Below are positions 48,730-57,502 of a DNA stretch of 64,000 bases, piece by piece; within the stretch, counting starts at the first letter, position 1; each line of letters opens with the position of its first letter. The position numbers and the translations under genes are program-made. The notes under the pieces were generated by a model. It did no database searches and had not been told where the DNA came from. It saw nothing but the letters and a program-made list of their open reading frames with translations. The DNA is from Bacteroidales bacterium. Its GTDB lineage: Bacteria > Bacteroidota > Bacteroidia > Bacteroidales > JAADJA01. The DNA lies in assembly GCA_021740645.1 (NCBI GenBank), contig JAIOZL010000003.1, forward strand, positions 209,972 through 273,971, given 5' to 3'.

Positions 48730-49275
48730 TTAATCTATTTTTCTGTTTACAAAATTCGTTTTTAAATAATGATCTACTTCTTCAAAAGCAATCCTGAACC
48801 ATACGGTATAATTTCCAGGATTCTTTTGCATATCTTTTTTAATCTCTTCCATTCCCATATATTTCCAATCATGCACTTCGTCAGGATTAATAGTGGGTTT
48901 TGCTTCACTTCTACCTATAAACACATGATCAAATTCATGCTCAATAAGGCCATCACCAACATCAGCCCGGTAGGTAAAATGAAAAGCCTTTTCAAAATCA
49001 CAATCAAATCCCATTTCCTCCATCATCCTCCGGTGGGCTGCATCATTTGTTTTTTCGCCCTGCCTGGGATGACTGCAACAGGTATTGGTCCATAATCCCG
49101 GGGAGTGGTATTTTGATAAAGCCCTTTGTTGCAACATCAATTCATCGTTTTCATTAAATATAAAAACAGAAAAAGCCCGATGAAGTTCAGGATGAAGATG
49201 TGCTTCCATTTTTTCTTTAATCCCAATTTCTTTATCGTTTTCATCCACCAGGATGACGTATTCCTTATCACTCAT
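48730..49275 (-). CDS. idi: Isopentenyl-diphosphate delta-isomerase, type I
   Basis: This 181-residue Nudix-fold enzyme interconverts IPP and DMAPP. It has the catalytic Cys in TNTCCSHP, the Nudix-like helix RRMMEEMGFD and the LHRAFSVFIFN metal-binding strand. It supplies DMAPP for carotenoid synthesis and lies inside the operon, 3 nt after the unknown exported protein. Confidence 0.94.
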   Translation of the reverse strand: MSDKEYVILVDENDKEIGIKEKMEAHLHPELHRAFSVFIFNENDELMLQQRALSKYHSPGLWTNTCCSHPRQGEKTNDAAHRRMMEEMGFDCDFEKAFHFTYRADVGDGLIEHEFDHVFIGRSEAKPTINPDEVHDWKYMGMEEIKKDMQKNPGNYTVWFRIAFEEVDHYLKTNFVNRKID

Positions 49276-49278
49276 TTG

Positions 49279-49806
49279 TTAACCTTTTGCTATGTTAAAA
49301 TCCAGTTGTTTTTTTTCAGCTTCACTAAGGGCTTGCGAATGTTTCAGGTAATGATAGATCCGCTCTGTTAAATCCTTATTAGCCTTATTAATGGTTTGCA
49401 AATTTAGCTGTTTCAGAATAAAAGTTTTATCCTCATTAATATTATCATATCCAAGGAAAGCGGGAATATTGGTTTGTATGGTAAAACGGATAAAACGAAC
49501 TTCCAGATTTTCGGGTTCATCGCGCACCGCCGACTCAAGGTAGTGCCTGCCCTCATTAAAATTTTTTAATTTTTTCCAGGGTAAAAATTCACAATTGGCC
49601 GTGGTTGCAATGGCTGCCCCTTTATAAACCCTAAACAAGGCATCATTTTTATGAGTAATATCCGATAGGTAGTCAGTCAGGGCTTCCGCCCCGCATTCAC
49701 CTATCCATTTCTCAAAATACAACATACGGACCTTTTCAATTTCACGCTTTTGACCCACTGAAATAAATGAAACAAACACAAACAAGCTTAGCACAAATAC
49801 TTTCAT
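49279..49806 (-). CDS. Uncharacterised exported protein in the carotenoid operon
   Basis: The protein has 175 residues from the ATG at 49806, with a signal peptide of about 19 residues (ending SFISVGQ). A longer reading from 49857 would overlap crtB and lacks the signal peptide at its start, so it is not preferred. The mature part is helical and TPR-like (NFNEGRHYLESAVRDEPENLEVRF) but has no named domain. It begins 1 nt after the crtB stop and ends 3 nt before idi, so it is coupled to both. I do not recognise its function; a role in placing or protecting pigment in the envelope is speculation. Confidence 0.75.
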   Translation of the reverse strand: MKVFVLSLFVFVSFISVGQKREIEKVRMLYFEKWIGECGAEALTDYLSDITHKNDALFRVYKGAAIATTANCEFLPWKKLKNFNEGRHYLESAVRDEPENLEVRFIRFTIQTNIPAFLGYDNINEDKTFILKQLNLQTINKANKDLTERIYHYLKHSQALSEAEKKQLDFNIAKG

Positions 49807-49807
49807 T

Positions 49808-50644
49808 CTACAATAAATTAAAAGCATGTTTAAATGCAGATGAAAGCAATAAGCCATATTTTTCCCGGTTTGGAATCCTTACCCTTTTCTTTAGAATTTC
49901 GGAACTATGTGTTCTTTTTATTTTCCTCAACAAGGATAGATAGTAAATGTATGCCACGTAGACCCCAAATCGTGCCCCTTTGGGTAGTTCTTTAATTCCT
50001 GTATAGGCATGTTTAAAATCGGCTTCAATATCCTCAATAATTTTTGCCTTTGATTCTTCATTTAATTGCAATACATTCAGGTCAGGGAAATAAGATCTTC
50101 CCAGCTGATTTTTATCGGCATTCAAATCACGCAGGAAATTTACTTTCTGAAAAGCTGATCCCAGCGACATTGCAGAGGGCCTGAGCTCTTCATAACGTTT
50201 TTCGTCGCCTTCAACAAATACCTTCAAACACATTAATCCAACGACCTCCGCCGAACCAAGGATATACTTTTTAAATGAATTATCATCGTGTACCTTTTGT
50301 TCAAGGTCCATTTCCATACTTCGAAGAAACAATTTGATTAATTCATGATCGATGCTGTATTTATTCACCACCCATTGAAAAGAATTCAAAATGGGGTTCA
50401 TACTTATGCCGTCTTCTATTGATTCCCATGTATCCCGTTCGAATTTTTCAAAAAGTTTGACTTTATCAAAACCATGAAAAGAATCTACGATTTCATCTGC
50501 AAAGCGGACAAATCCGTAGATGGAATATATAGGATTGTGATACTTTTTCCTGAATACCCGTATCCCGAGTGAAAAAGAGGTGGAGTAAGTTTGTGTTGTC
50601 AGCTTACTCGACTTTTTGGATATGACATCAAAAATATATTTCAT
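49808..50644 (-). CDS. crtB: Phytoene synthase
   Basis: This 278-residue trans-isoprenyl diphosphate synthase-fold enzyme joins two GGPP molecules into phytoene. It shows both Asp motifs: YGFVRFADEIVDSF and VNFLRDLNADKNQLGRSYFP. The start is 4 nt after the crtI stop. Length and motifs are typical. GGPP synthase (crtE) is not in the window and must be encoded elsewhere. Confidence 0.95.
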   Translation of the reverse strand: MKYIFDVISKKSSKLTTQTYSTSFSLGIRVFRKKYHNPIYSIYGFVRFADEIVDSFHGFDKVKLFEKFERDTWESIEDGISMNPILNSFQWVVNKYSIDHELIKLFLRSMEMDLEQKVHDDNSFKKYILGSAEVVGLMCLKVFVEGDEKRYEELRPSAMSLGSAFQKVNFLRDLNADKNQLGRSYFPDLNVLQLNEESKAKIIEDIEADFKHAYTGIKELPKGARFGVYVAYIYYLSLLRKIKRTHSSEILKKRVRIPNREKYGLLLSSAFKHAFNLL

Positions 50645-50648
50645 TGGT

Positions 50649-52127
50649 TTAATTTTTAAATTGTTTAACTACCTCCGTAGCGGCAACCTGTCCGGAAATG
50701 ATGGCAGGTGGTACTCCGGGGCCCGGAACTGTAAGTTGTCCGGTGTAAAATAAATTTTTAACTTTCTTTGATTGCATTTTCGGTTTGAGGAAAGCCGTTT
50801 GCATAAGTGTGTTGGCCAGCCCATAGGCATTCCCCTGAAAAGCATTGTAATCCTCTTTAAAGTCGGCATGGGCATACGATCTTTTATAAATCACATGCTT
50901 TCGGATGGATTCTCCGGTAAAGTTTTCAAGCTTGTTAATTATGTAATCGAAATACCTGTTACGGGTTTCTTCATCATCTTTCAATCCGGAGGCAACCGGG
51001 ATCAACACCATTAAGTTTTCCATTCCCTCAGGTGCTACTGTTGTATCCGTCTTTGAGGTTGCACTAACATAGATACTTGGTTTTTCGGGCCATTGCGGAT
51101 CATCGTATATTTCTGCGGCATGTTTCTTAAAGTCTTCGTCGAAAAATAAAGTATGATGCAATATACCAGGTATCCGTTTGTTGATCCCCAGGTAAAAGAT
51201 TAAAGCAGAAGGCGACATCGTTCTTTTGCCCCAATAAGAAGCATTGTACTTTCTGAAATTTTCTCCGATCAATTCCTGTTCAATATGGTTGTAGTCTGCA
51301 CTCCCCACAAAAATATCGGCATCAAGACTATGGCCATTCACCGAGACATTTTTAATCAGGTTATTTTCAATGTTTATCCCTTTTACCGCATGATTGTATT
51401 CAAACTTTACACCCAATGATTTTGCAAGATTAACCATGGCTTCAATCACACTATAAATGCCACCCTCAGGATACCAGGTACCAAGTTTGATGTCACCGTA
51501 ATTCATCAGTGAATAGAGTGCCGGGGTTTCTTTGGGGGTAGCCCCCAGGAATAATACCGGAAATTCAAGCATTTGAATAAGTTTGGGATGCCTGAAATAT
51601 TTTCTTACATGCTGGTGGAATGAGTTAAACACATTCAATTTAAACATCCCTGAAAGCAATTCTGTATCCAAAAACTCCAGGGGTGAACTACTTTTTTTAT
51701 AAACCAGTTTATTGATCCCAATTTTGTATTTGTATTCGGCCCCTGCTAAAAATTTGTCAAGTTTTAAGGCAGCCCCCTTTTCAATGGATTCGAATAACTC
51801 ACGCATATCTGTGTAGCTTGCAGGAAGATCAGTAGCATCCCCTTTCCTCCAGTAAATGCGATAGGAAGGGTCAAGACGAATAAGCTTGTAATAATCTTCA
51901 GTGCGTTTTCCAAACTCATTAAAAAAACGATCAAAAACATCCGGCATCCAGTACCAGCTGGGGCCCATGTCGAAGGTGAAGCCGCTTTCGGAAAATTGCC
52001 TGGCTCTTCCACCCGGAGAACTGTTTTTCTCAACAACAGTTACTTCGTAACCATCGCGAGCCAGAAAACAGGCCGCTGAAAGCCCCGAAAATCCTGCTCC
52101 TATTACAATTACTTTTTTTTGGTTCAT
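50649..52127 (-). CDS. crtI: Phytoene desaturase
   Basis: This is a 492-residue FAD enzyme with the N-terminal dinucleotide motif VIVIGAGFSGLSAACFLARDGYEVTVVEK-type (about 5-33) and the carotenoid desaturase C-terminal signature FYTGQLTVPGPGVPPAIISG. It desaturates phytoene to lycopene. It heads the operon crtI-crtB-unknown-idi-crtZ-lycopene cyclase and is divergent from a TetR gene across 173 nt, a spacing that would let the regulator act on both sides, though the obvious operator lies nearer tetR. Confidence 0.94.
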   Translation of the reverse strand: MNQKKVIVIGAGFSGLSAACFLARDGYEVTVVEKNSSPGGRARQFSESGFTFDMGPSWYWMPDVFDRFFNEFGKRTEDYYKLIRLDPSYRIYWRKGDATDLPASYTDMRELFESIEKGAALKLDKFLAGAEYKYKIGINKLVYKKSSSPLEFLDTELLSGMFKLNVFNSFHQHVRKYFRHPKLIQMLEFPVLFLGATPKETPALYSLMNYGDIKLGTWYPEGGIYSVIEAMVNLAKSLGVKFEYNHAVKGINIENNLIKNVSVNGHSLDADIFVGSADYNHIEQELIGENFRKYNASYWGKRTMSPSALIFYLGINKRIPGILHHTLFFDEDFKKHAAEIYDDPQWPEKPSIYVSATSKTDTTVAPEGMENLMVLIPVASGLKDDEETRNRYFDYIINKLENFTGESIRKHVIYKRSYAHADFKEDYNAFQGNAYGLANTLMQTAFLKPKMQSKKVKNLFYTGQLTVPGPGVPPAIISGQVAATEVVKQFKN

Positions 52128-52204
52128 TACTTAATTACAATTACTACAAATAAACAGCGAGGATTTGTTTTTGTTTAAGTTTAAAACTTTTTTTTTAAAC
52201 ATTT

Positions 52205-52216
52205 GAAAATATTTTC
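52205..52216. promoter_or_regulatory. Perfect 12-bp palindrome between crtI and tetR
   Basis: GAAAATATTTTC is a perfect palindrome in the divergent gap, about 80 nt upstream of the crtI start. It could be an operator for the crt operon or simply AT-rich background. Nothing in the sequence names the protein that would bind it. Confidence 0.25.
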
Positions 52217-52224
52217 GAAAAAAC

Positions 52225-52255
52225 TTGACAAATTAATTTTGGCATATTACTTTTG
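52225..52255 (+). promoter_or_regulatory. Predicted tetR promoter
   Basis: TTG (52225-52227) is followed after 20 nt by TACTTTTG (52248-52255), a good match to the Bacteroidota consensus. Transcription would start near 52262, about 40 nt before the ATG at 52301. Confidence 0.6.
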
Positions 52256-52272
52256 ACCGACCGTTCATTCAA
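52253..52272. promoter_or_regulatory. Predicted TetR operator
   Basis: TTGACCGACC GTTCATTCAA is an imperfect 20-bp palindrome: 14 of 20 positions match its own reverse complement, with TTGA/TCAA ends and CGA/TCG-type inner boxes. It resembles TetR-family sites built from GACCG or GAATG half-sites. It overlaps the -7 box and the predicted start point of the tetR promoter, so bound protein would block transcription. Confidence 0.5.
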
Positions 52273-52300
52273 AAATAATCAATATTATATTTGTACTATC

Positions 52301-52876
52301 ATGGCACCCAGAACAACAGAGCAATACGAAGAGATCAGAGAAACAAGGAAACACCAGATCATGGAAGTTGCGCTCAAAATGTTTGCTGACAAAGGCTATG
52401 AAAGCAGCTCAATTAGCTCAATTGCCAGGGAAGCAAAAATTTCGAAAGGCTTATTGTACAATTACTTTAAGAGTAAAGAAGATTTATTGATTCAAATTGT
52501 TGAAGGCGGTTTCCAGGAAATGTTATCCTACTTCGACCCCAATAAGGATGGTATCCTCACCAGGGATGAATTTATATATTTCATTGAGGAAATGTTTGGC
52601 CTAATGAACCGTAATGTGATCCATTACAAGCTTTACTTTTCATTAATGTTACAGCCTATGGTATGGGAACTCTTTAAACCAAAGTTTGCAGAAGCCATTG
52701 CCCCTTTTATGGTCACCTTAGCTGAATATTACAAAAGAAAAGGATCAACAGATCCTGAAGCTGAAGCCATTATGGTAGGGGCAATGCTGGATGGAATTGG
52801 ATTCAATTACATTTTTAATCCGGACATTTACCCACTCGACCGGGTAAAACAAATGATCATTGACCGTTTTGTATAA
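52301..52876 (+). CDS. TetR/AcrR family regulator with an EF-hand-like loop
   Basis: The protein has 191 residues from the ATG at 52301; a TTG-started reading from 52253 would run through the operator. Residues 17-63 are a typical TetR helix-turn-helix (ISSIAREAKISKGLLYNYFKSKEDLL). Directly after the connecting helix, residues 79-90 read DPNKDGILTRDE, a full canonical EF-hand loop (D1, N3, D5, G6, I7, L8, T9, E12), flanked by helices EMLSYF and FIYFIEEMF. This is unusual for TetR proteins and suggests calcium sensing. The LolA-like gene starts 4 nt after its stop, so it probably controls that export operon and itself. Confidence 0.85.
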   Translation: MAPRTTEQYEEIRETRKHQIMEVALKMFADKGYESSSISSIAREAKISKGLLYNYFKSKEDLLIQIVEGGFQEMLSYFDPNKDGILTRDEFIYFIEEMFGLMNRNVIHYKLYFSLMLQPMVWELFKPKFAEAIAPFMVTLAEYYKRKGSTDPEAEAIMVGAMLDGIGFNYIFNPDIYPLDRVKQMIIDRFV

Positions 52877-52880
52877 AACT

Positions 52881-53654
52881 ATGAATACTATGAAAACATT
52901 AAAAATTGCAAGCATTTTTCTTTTTAGCTTTTTTATGTGGGTACCTACGAACAGTTTGGGCCAGGAAATGTCAGCAAAAGAAATAATAGATAAAGCCGAT
53001 AAAAAAAATCGCGGCGAAACCCAACAAGGAAGCATGCAAATGAAAATCGTAAGGCCGGACTGGGAAAGAACGGTTGAATTGAAAAGCTGGTCGAAAGGTG
53101 ATGATTACTTTATCATTTATATAACTGCACCAGCAAAGGACAAAGGCCAGGTTTTCCTAAAAAGGAAAAAAGAAATGTGGAATTGGGTGCCATCGATAGA
53201 GCGTATGATTAAAATCCCTCCATCCATGATGATGCAGTCGTGGATGGGTTCTGATTTTACGAATGATGACCTGGTGAAACAATCATCCATAGTTAAAGAT
53301 TACAAACATTCCTTACTGGCAGATGAAGAGGTTCGTGGACAACTATGCTACAAAATCGAACTTATCCCCTTACCGGATGCCCCGGTGGTGTGGGGAAAGA
53401 TTATTAGTTGGATAACCAAAGATGGCCTGAACCTCTGGAAATCGGAATACTATGATGAAGACGGTTTTTTAGTAAACATCGAAAATGCTTTTGAATTAAA
53501 AAGTTTTAATGACCGTACACTTCCTTCCAGGGTGGAAATTGTTCCGGCTGATGAACCCGGAAAAAAAACAGTGCTGTTAATGAAAGACATCCAGTTTGAC
53601 AAACCTATCGATGATAACTTCTTTACACAGCAAAATATGAAAAAGATCAGGTAG
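52881..53654 (+). CDS. LolA-like outer-membrane lipoprotein-sorting protein
   Basis: The protein has about 257 residues from the ATG at 52881 (52890 is possible too). A signal peptide ends near TNSLGQ. The mature part fits the COG2834 LolA-like fold: MSAKEIIDKADKKNRGETQQGSM-type start, WNWVPSIERMIKIPPSMMMQSWMGSDF in the middle (typical of this subgroup), and LPSRVEIVPAD. Such proteins carry lipid or lipoprotein through the periplasm. It is the first structural gene after tetR and precedes three permeases. Confidence 0.85.
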   Translation: MNTMKTLKIASIFLFSFFMWVPTNSLGQEMSAKEIIDKADKKNRGETQQGSMQMKIVRPDWERTVELKSWSKGDDYFIIYITAPAKDKGQVFLKRKKEMWNWVPSIERMIKIPPSMMMQSWMGSDFTNDDLVKQSSIVKDYKHSLLADEEVRGQLCYKIELIPLPDAPVVWGKIISWITKDGLNLWKSEYYDEDGFLVNIENAFELKSFNDRTLPSRVEIVPADEPGKKTVLLMKDIQFDKPIDDNFFTQQNMKKIR

Positions 53655-53716
53655 TGGTCCATGGATCTTTGGTTTTAAATAAACTTGAATCAGCTGTTAC
53701 TAAATACGTTTTATAA

Positions 53717-54937
53717 ATGAAAACATACCTTAAACTGGCCTGGAGGAATTTATGGCGGAACAAACGACGCACATTAATAACAGTTTCTTCCATTCTTTTC
53801 GGGGTATTTTTTGTAGTCATGATGACCTCCTTGCAGCAGGGATCTTTCGAAAATATGATCGACAATATGGTCCGTTTTTATTCAGGTTATATTCAAATAC
53901 AGGAAGATGGGTTTTTTGAAAACAGAAGTTTGAATAATAGCCTGAAGTTTACAAATGAAATTGAAGACATCATTAATAATACTGAAGGAATAACACAATA
54001 TACCCAACGCATTGAATCCTTTGCCCTGGCATCTACCGGCGATAAAAGTTTCGGGGCAGCCATTTTCGGAATTTTGCCTCCGGAAGAAGATCAGATTTCG
54101 GGTCTATCCAAAAAAGTTTCCCAAGGAGAATACATAGCATCCGGATCAAAAGGAATTATGATAGGAAAAGGACTGGCTGACAATTTGGGAATAGGCTTAA
54201 ACGATACCTTAATTTTACTGGGGCAGGGTTATCATGGTGTAACGGCTGCCGGCAAATATCATGTAGCTGCACTTTTAAATTTTCCGATAAACGACATGAA
54301 CAATAAACTCGCTTACCTTGATATGGAAGCGTGCCGTGAGTTATATGATTTACCTGGCCGATCGACATCCATTGTTATTATGGTAAAAAAACCAAATGAT
54401 GTTAATAGCATTATTTCTAACCTGCAAACAAAAGTCCCGGAAGGCTTAATGGTTTATTCATGGGAGGAGATTCAAGCTGAATTAATGAGTCTAATTTCAG
54501 GGAAAAAAGCAAGCAGCAAAATAATCAAGGCTATATTATTTATGGTTATCGGTTTTGGTATTTGGGGAACAATTATAATGCTAATGGCCGAGAGGAAAAG
54601 AGAACTTGGGATAATGGTAGCTGTGGGGGTGCGTAAAATCAGGTTAATTTGGATCGTAGCCATTGAATCTTTTTTAATTGGTATTCTGGGAATTGTATTT
54701 GGGTTTCTTTTGAGTTTTCCTTTGGTTTATTATTTGTACTCAAACCCAATCCATGTTACAGGTAAAGTAGCGGAAACCTATGCACAAATGGGATTTGAAC
54801 CGGTAATCAAATTCGCACTGCACCCGGATATATTTAGCAGCCCGGCAATAACCGTATTTGCCCTCTTTGCTATCATCACCCTATATCCCGTGTGGTTTAT
54901 AAAAAAACTAAAGACCGCAGAAGCATTGCGTTCATAA
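53717..54937 (+). CDS. FtsX/MacB-type ABC permease 1
   Basis: This is a 406-residue protein with one N-terminal membrane helix (about 18-40, after LAWRNLWRNKRRTL), a periplasmic MacB-type domain (about 45-260) and three C-terminal helices with WGTIIMLMAERKRELGIMVAVG in the coupling region. It has the LolC/LolE arrangement. Permease 2 is its close paralogue; both share the unusual stretch LGQGYHGVTAAGKY or GQGYHGVTAAGLY. It should work with the ATPase at 58045. Confidence 0.9.
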   Translation: MKTYLKLAWRNLWRNKRRTLITVSSILFGVFFVVMMTSLQQGSFENMIDNMVRFYSGYIQIQEDGFFENRSLNNSLKFTNEIEDIINNTEGITQYTQRIESFALASTGDKSFGAAIFGILPPEEDQISGLSKKVSQGEYIASGSKGIMIGKGLADNLGIGLNDTLILLGQGYHGVTAAGKYHVAALLNFPINDMNNKLAYLDMEACRELYDLPGRSTSIVIMVKKPNDVNSIISNLQTKVPEGLMVYSWEEIQAELMSLISGKKASSKIIKAILFMVIGFGIWGTIIMLMAERKRELGIMVAVGVRKIRLIWIVAIESFLIGILGIVFGFLLSFPLVYYLYSNPIHVTGKVAETYAQMGFEPVIKFALHPDIFSSPAITVFALFAIITLYPVWFIKKLKTAEALRS

Positions 54938-54970
54938 ATAACGATATATAATAAAAAAAAGCAGTATAGA

Positions 54971-56188
54971 ATGAGAGATTTAAAACTGGCATGGCGGAAC
55001 TTATGGCGAAACTCAAGGAGAAGTCTGATTACCCTTGCTTCCATATTTTTTGGAGTTATCCTTTCAGCTTTAATGACCTCCATACAATATGGATCTTATG
55101 ATTCGATGATTAACAATGTTGTAAAATTTTATTCAGGTTACGCCCAGGTATTTAGTGAAGCCTACGATGAAAACAAAACCATCAACAATACATTTGAATT
55201 GTCTGACTCGCTGGAGGAAACAATCTTAAACTGTAAGGAGATCACCCGTACAACACCCCGACTTGAATACTTTGCCCTGGCTTCTTCAGAAAATAAAACA
55301 AAAGGAGCCATTATTATTGGTATTGACACAGAAAAAGAAGACCAGGTCACAGAGATCAGTAAATGGGTGAATTCAGGAGAATATTTAAGTGGTGACGATA
55401 AGGGCGTATTATTATCCATTAACCTTGCAAATTACCTCAGACTTCAGATTGGCGATACACTGGTTCTTTATGGCCAGGGTTATCATGGTGTTACTGCTGC
55501 AGGGTTGTATCCCGTTAAAGGTATTCTTAAATTTCCTTCGCCCGAATTAAATAATCAAATGATTTATATGAATATCCAAACAGCCCAGGAACTATTCGGA
55601 GCAGAAAACTTGGCAACCTCTATGATCGTGATGGTAGAAGACCATACCGACCTTTCAGAAGCTATGGTCTATTTGCATAAAAACATCCAATCTCCACTCA
55701 TGGTAAAATCCTGGGACGAACTTCAACCTGAATTAGTCCAGATGATCGAAGGGGATCGTGCTGGTGGAATAGTAATGAAACTGGTTTTATACATGGTGGT
55801 TGGGTTCGGCATATTTGGAACCATAATAATGATGCTTGCTGAAAGAAGTCGCGAATTGGGGGTCACCATTGCTGTAGGAATGCAAAAACGGCAATTGGCG
55901 TGGATTGTATTTCTTGAAACAATACTAACCGGTTTCATTGGTGCTTTGGCAGGAATAATTGGAAGTATCCCGGTGATCAGTTATTTTATTTCAAACCCTG
56001 TCAAATTATCTGGGGATGCTGCCCAAACGATGATTAAGATGGGGATGGAACCCTATATGTATTTTTCGAGGGATTTACATGTGTTTTATACACAGGGCCT
56101 GATTGTATTTTTCTTATCGGTAATAATCGGTTTTTATACTATTTATAAAGTATACAGGGTGCGGGTAAATCAGGCATTAAGAGCATAA
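54971..56188 (+). CDS. FtsX/MacB-type ABC permease 2
   Basis: This is a 405-residue protein with the same layout as permease 1: N-terminal LAWRNLWRNSRRSLITLA helix, periplasmic domain, and three helices after FGTIIMMLAERSRELGVTIAVG. Residue-level likeness to permease 1 extends over the entire chain (for example FYSGY, GQGYHGVTAAG), indicating a tandem duplication. It begins 33 nt after permease 1. Confidence 0.9.
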   Translation: MRDLKLAWRNLWRNSRRSLITLASIFFGVILSALMTSIQYGSYDSMINNVVKFYSGYAQVFSEAYDENKTINNTFELSDSLEETILNCKEITRTTPRLEYFALASSENKTKGAIIIGIDTEKEDQVTEISKWVNSGEYLSGDDKGVLLSINLANYLRLQIGDTLVLYGQGYHGVTAAGLYPVKGILKFPSPELNNQMIYMNIQTAQELFGAENLATSMIVMVEDHTDLSEAMVYLHKNIQSPLMVKSWDELQPELVQMIEGDRAGGIVMKLVLYMVVGFGIFGTIIMMLAERSRELGVTIAVGMQKRQLAWIVFLETILTGFIGALAGIIGSIPVISYFISNPVKLSGDAAQTMIKMGMEPYMYFSRDLHVFYTQGLIVFFLSVIIGFYTIYKVYRVRVNQALRA

Positions 56189-56243
56189 AATGAATATGAA
56201 TTAATTTAATATTTAACGTAAAAACAATTTAAAACAAAATAAT

Positions 56244-57461
56244 ATGATCTTCTCAGTAGCATGGCGGAACATCTGGCGAAACAAAGTACGAAGCCTCGTA
56301 GTTATAATTGCCGTGGCCATTGGATTATACGCCGGAGTATGGTCTGCAGCCTTTATGAAAGGGATGATGAACCAGCGGATTGATAAGGTAATCAAAACCG
56401 AATTGTCCAACATCCAGGTTCACAATCCCGAATTCAGGAAAACATCTGAATTTTCCAATTACATCCCCAATGCATCGGACTTGCAGAACGAGATACTAAA
56501 ACTGGATAATGTAAAAGGAGCCTCCAATCGAATTGTGATCCAATCGATGGTGGCATCAGCTGAGACTGCTGCAGGAGTATTAATAATGGGCATTGATCCT
56601 GAAACCGAACCGGATGTAACCAACCTCAATACGAAAATAATTGATGGGCAATATTTCGAAGGAATATCAAGAAACCCGGCAGTCATTGGTAAAAAACTGG
56701 CAGAAAAATTAAATGTAAAGGTTCGCTCGAAGATCGTAATTACCGTGCAGGATTTAGACAACAATATTACTTCGGGAGCCTTCAGGGTAGCCGGTATCTA
56801 TACTACTAATAACAATATCTACGACGAAAGCCATGTATTTGTAAGGTATGACGACATACAAAAACTCAGCAGTTTTCCAGCTGATGCAGGCCATGAAATT
56901 GCTGTTAGTATTCATGACAACGAACTTCTTGATGGAGTCCAACAAAATATTAAAGCTTTATCTGGTGATCTGGAAGTTTTAAGTTGGAAAGAGCTAAGCC
57001 CCGAAATGAATTACCTCACCGAATCGATGGATTTGTATATGTATATCTTCATTATCATCATTCTACTGGCTCTACTTTTTGGAATTATAAATACCATGCT
57101 CATGGTGGTAATGGAGCGAACTAAGGAAATAGGAATGTTGTTGGCAATTGGAATGCAAAAGCTCAAGATATTTAATATGATCATTGTTGAATCCATTTTA
57201 TTATCACTGGTTGGTGGGGTAATTGGAATTATTATCGGAGCTGCTGTTGCAAGAATAAGGACCACCCACCCGCTAGATTTATCAATGTGGGCAAAAGGAT
57301 ATGAAGCTCTGGGTTATGATGCTTTTGTATATTTTCACCTGGATCCCGTTTTATTGATCAATGTGGCAATTTTAGTAATACTAACTGGAGTAATCGCCGC
57401 ACTTTATCCGGCATATAAAGCCTTAAAAAATGATCCGGCTGATGCGTTGAGGATGGAATAG
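56244..57461 (+). CDS. FtsX/MacB-type ABC permease 3
   Basis: This is a 405-residue protein with the same topology, but it is more distant in sequence from the first two (VAWRNIWRNKVRSLVVIIAVAIGLYAGVWS start, MERTKEIGMLLAIGMQKLKIF coupling region). Three permeases with a single ATPase gene suggest alternative heterodimers or functional division. It is followed by the inserted IVP gene. Confidence 0.9.
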   Translation: MIFSVAWRNIWRNKVRSLVVIIAVAIGLYAGVWSAAFMKGMMNQRIDKVIKTELSNIQVHNPEFRKTSEFSNYIPNASDLQNEILKLDNVKGASNRIVIQSMVASAETAAGVLIMGIDPETEPDVTNLNTKIIDGQYFEGISRNPAVIGKKLAEKLNVKVRSKIVITVQDLDNNITSGAFRVAGIYTTNNNIYDESHVFVRYDDIQKLSSFPADAGHEIAVSIHDNELLDGVQQNIKALSGDLEVLSWKELSPEMNYLTESMDLYMYIFIIIILLALLFGIINTMLMVVMERTKEIGMLLAIGMQKLKIFNMIIVESILLSLVGGVIGIIIGAAVARIRTTHPLDLSMWAKGYEALGYDAFVYFHLDPVLLINVAILVILTGVIAALYPAYKALKNDPADALRME

Positions 57462-57467
57462 AAAGAA

Positions 57468-57495
57468 ATTGGTTAATAGTTATTGGTTAATAGTT
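57468..57495. repeat. Tandem 14-bp repeat flanking the IVP gene (left)
   Basis: ATTGGTTAATAGTT is present twice in exact tandem (57468-57481 and 57482-57495). As a unit it is an imperfect inverted match (21 of 26 positions, 57470-57495) of 57989-58014 on the other side of the IVP gene. Confidence 0.7.
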
Positions 57496-57502
57496 ATTCG
57501 TT

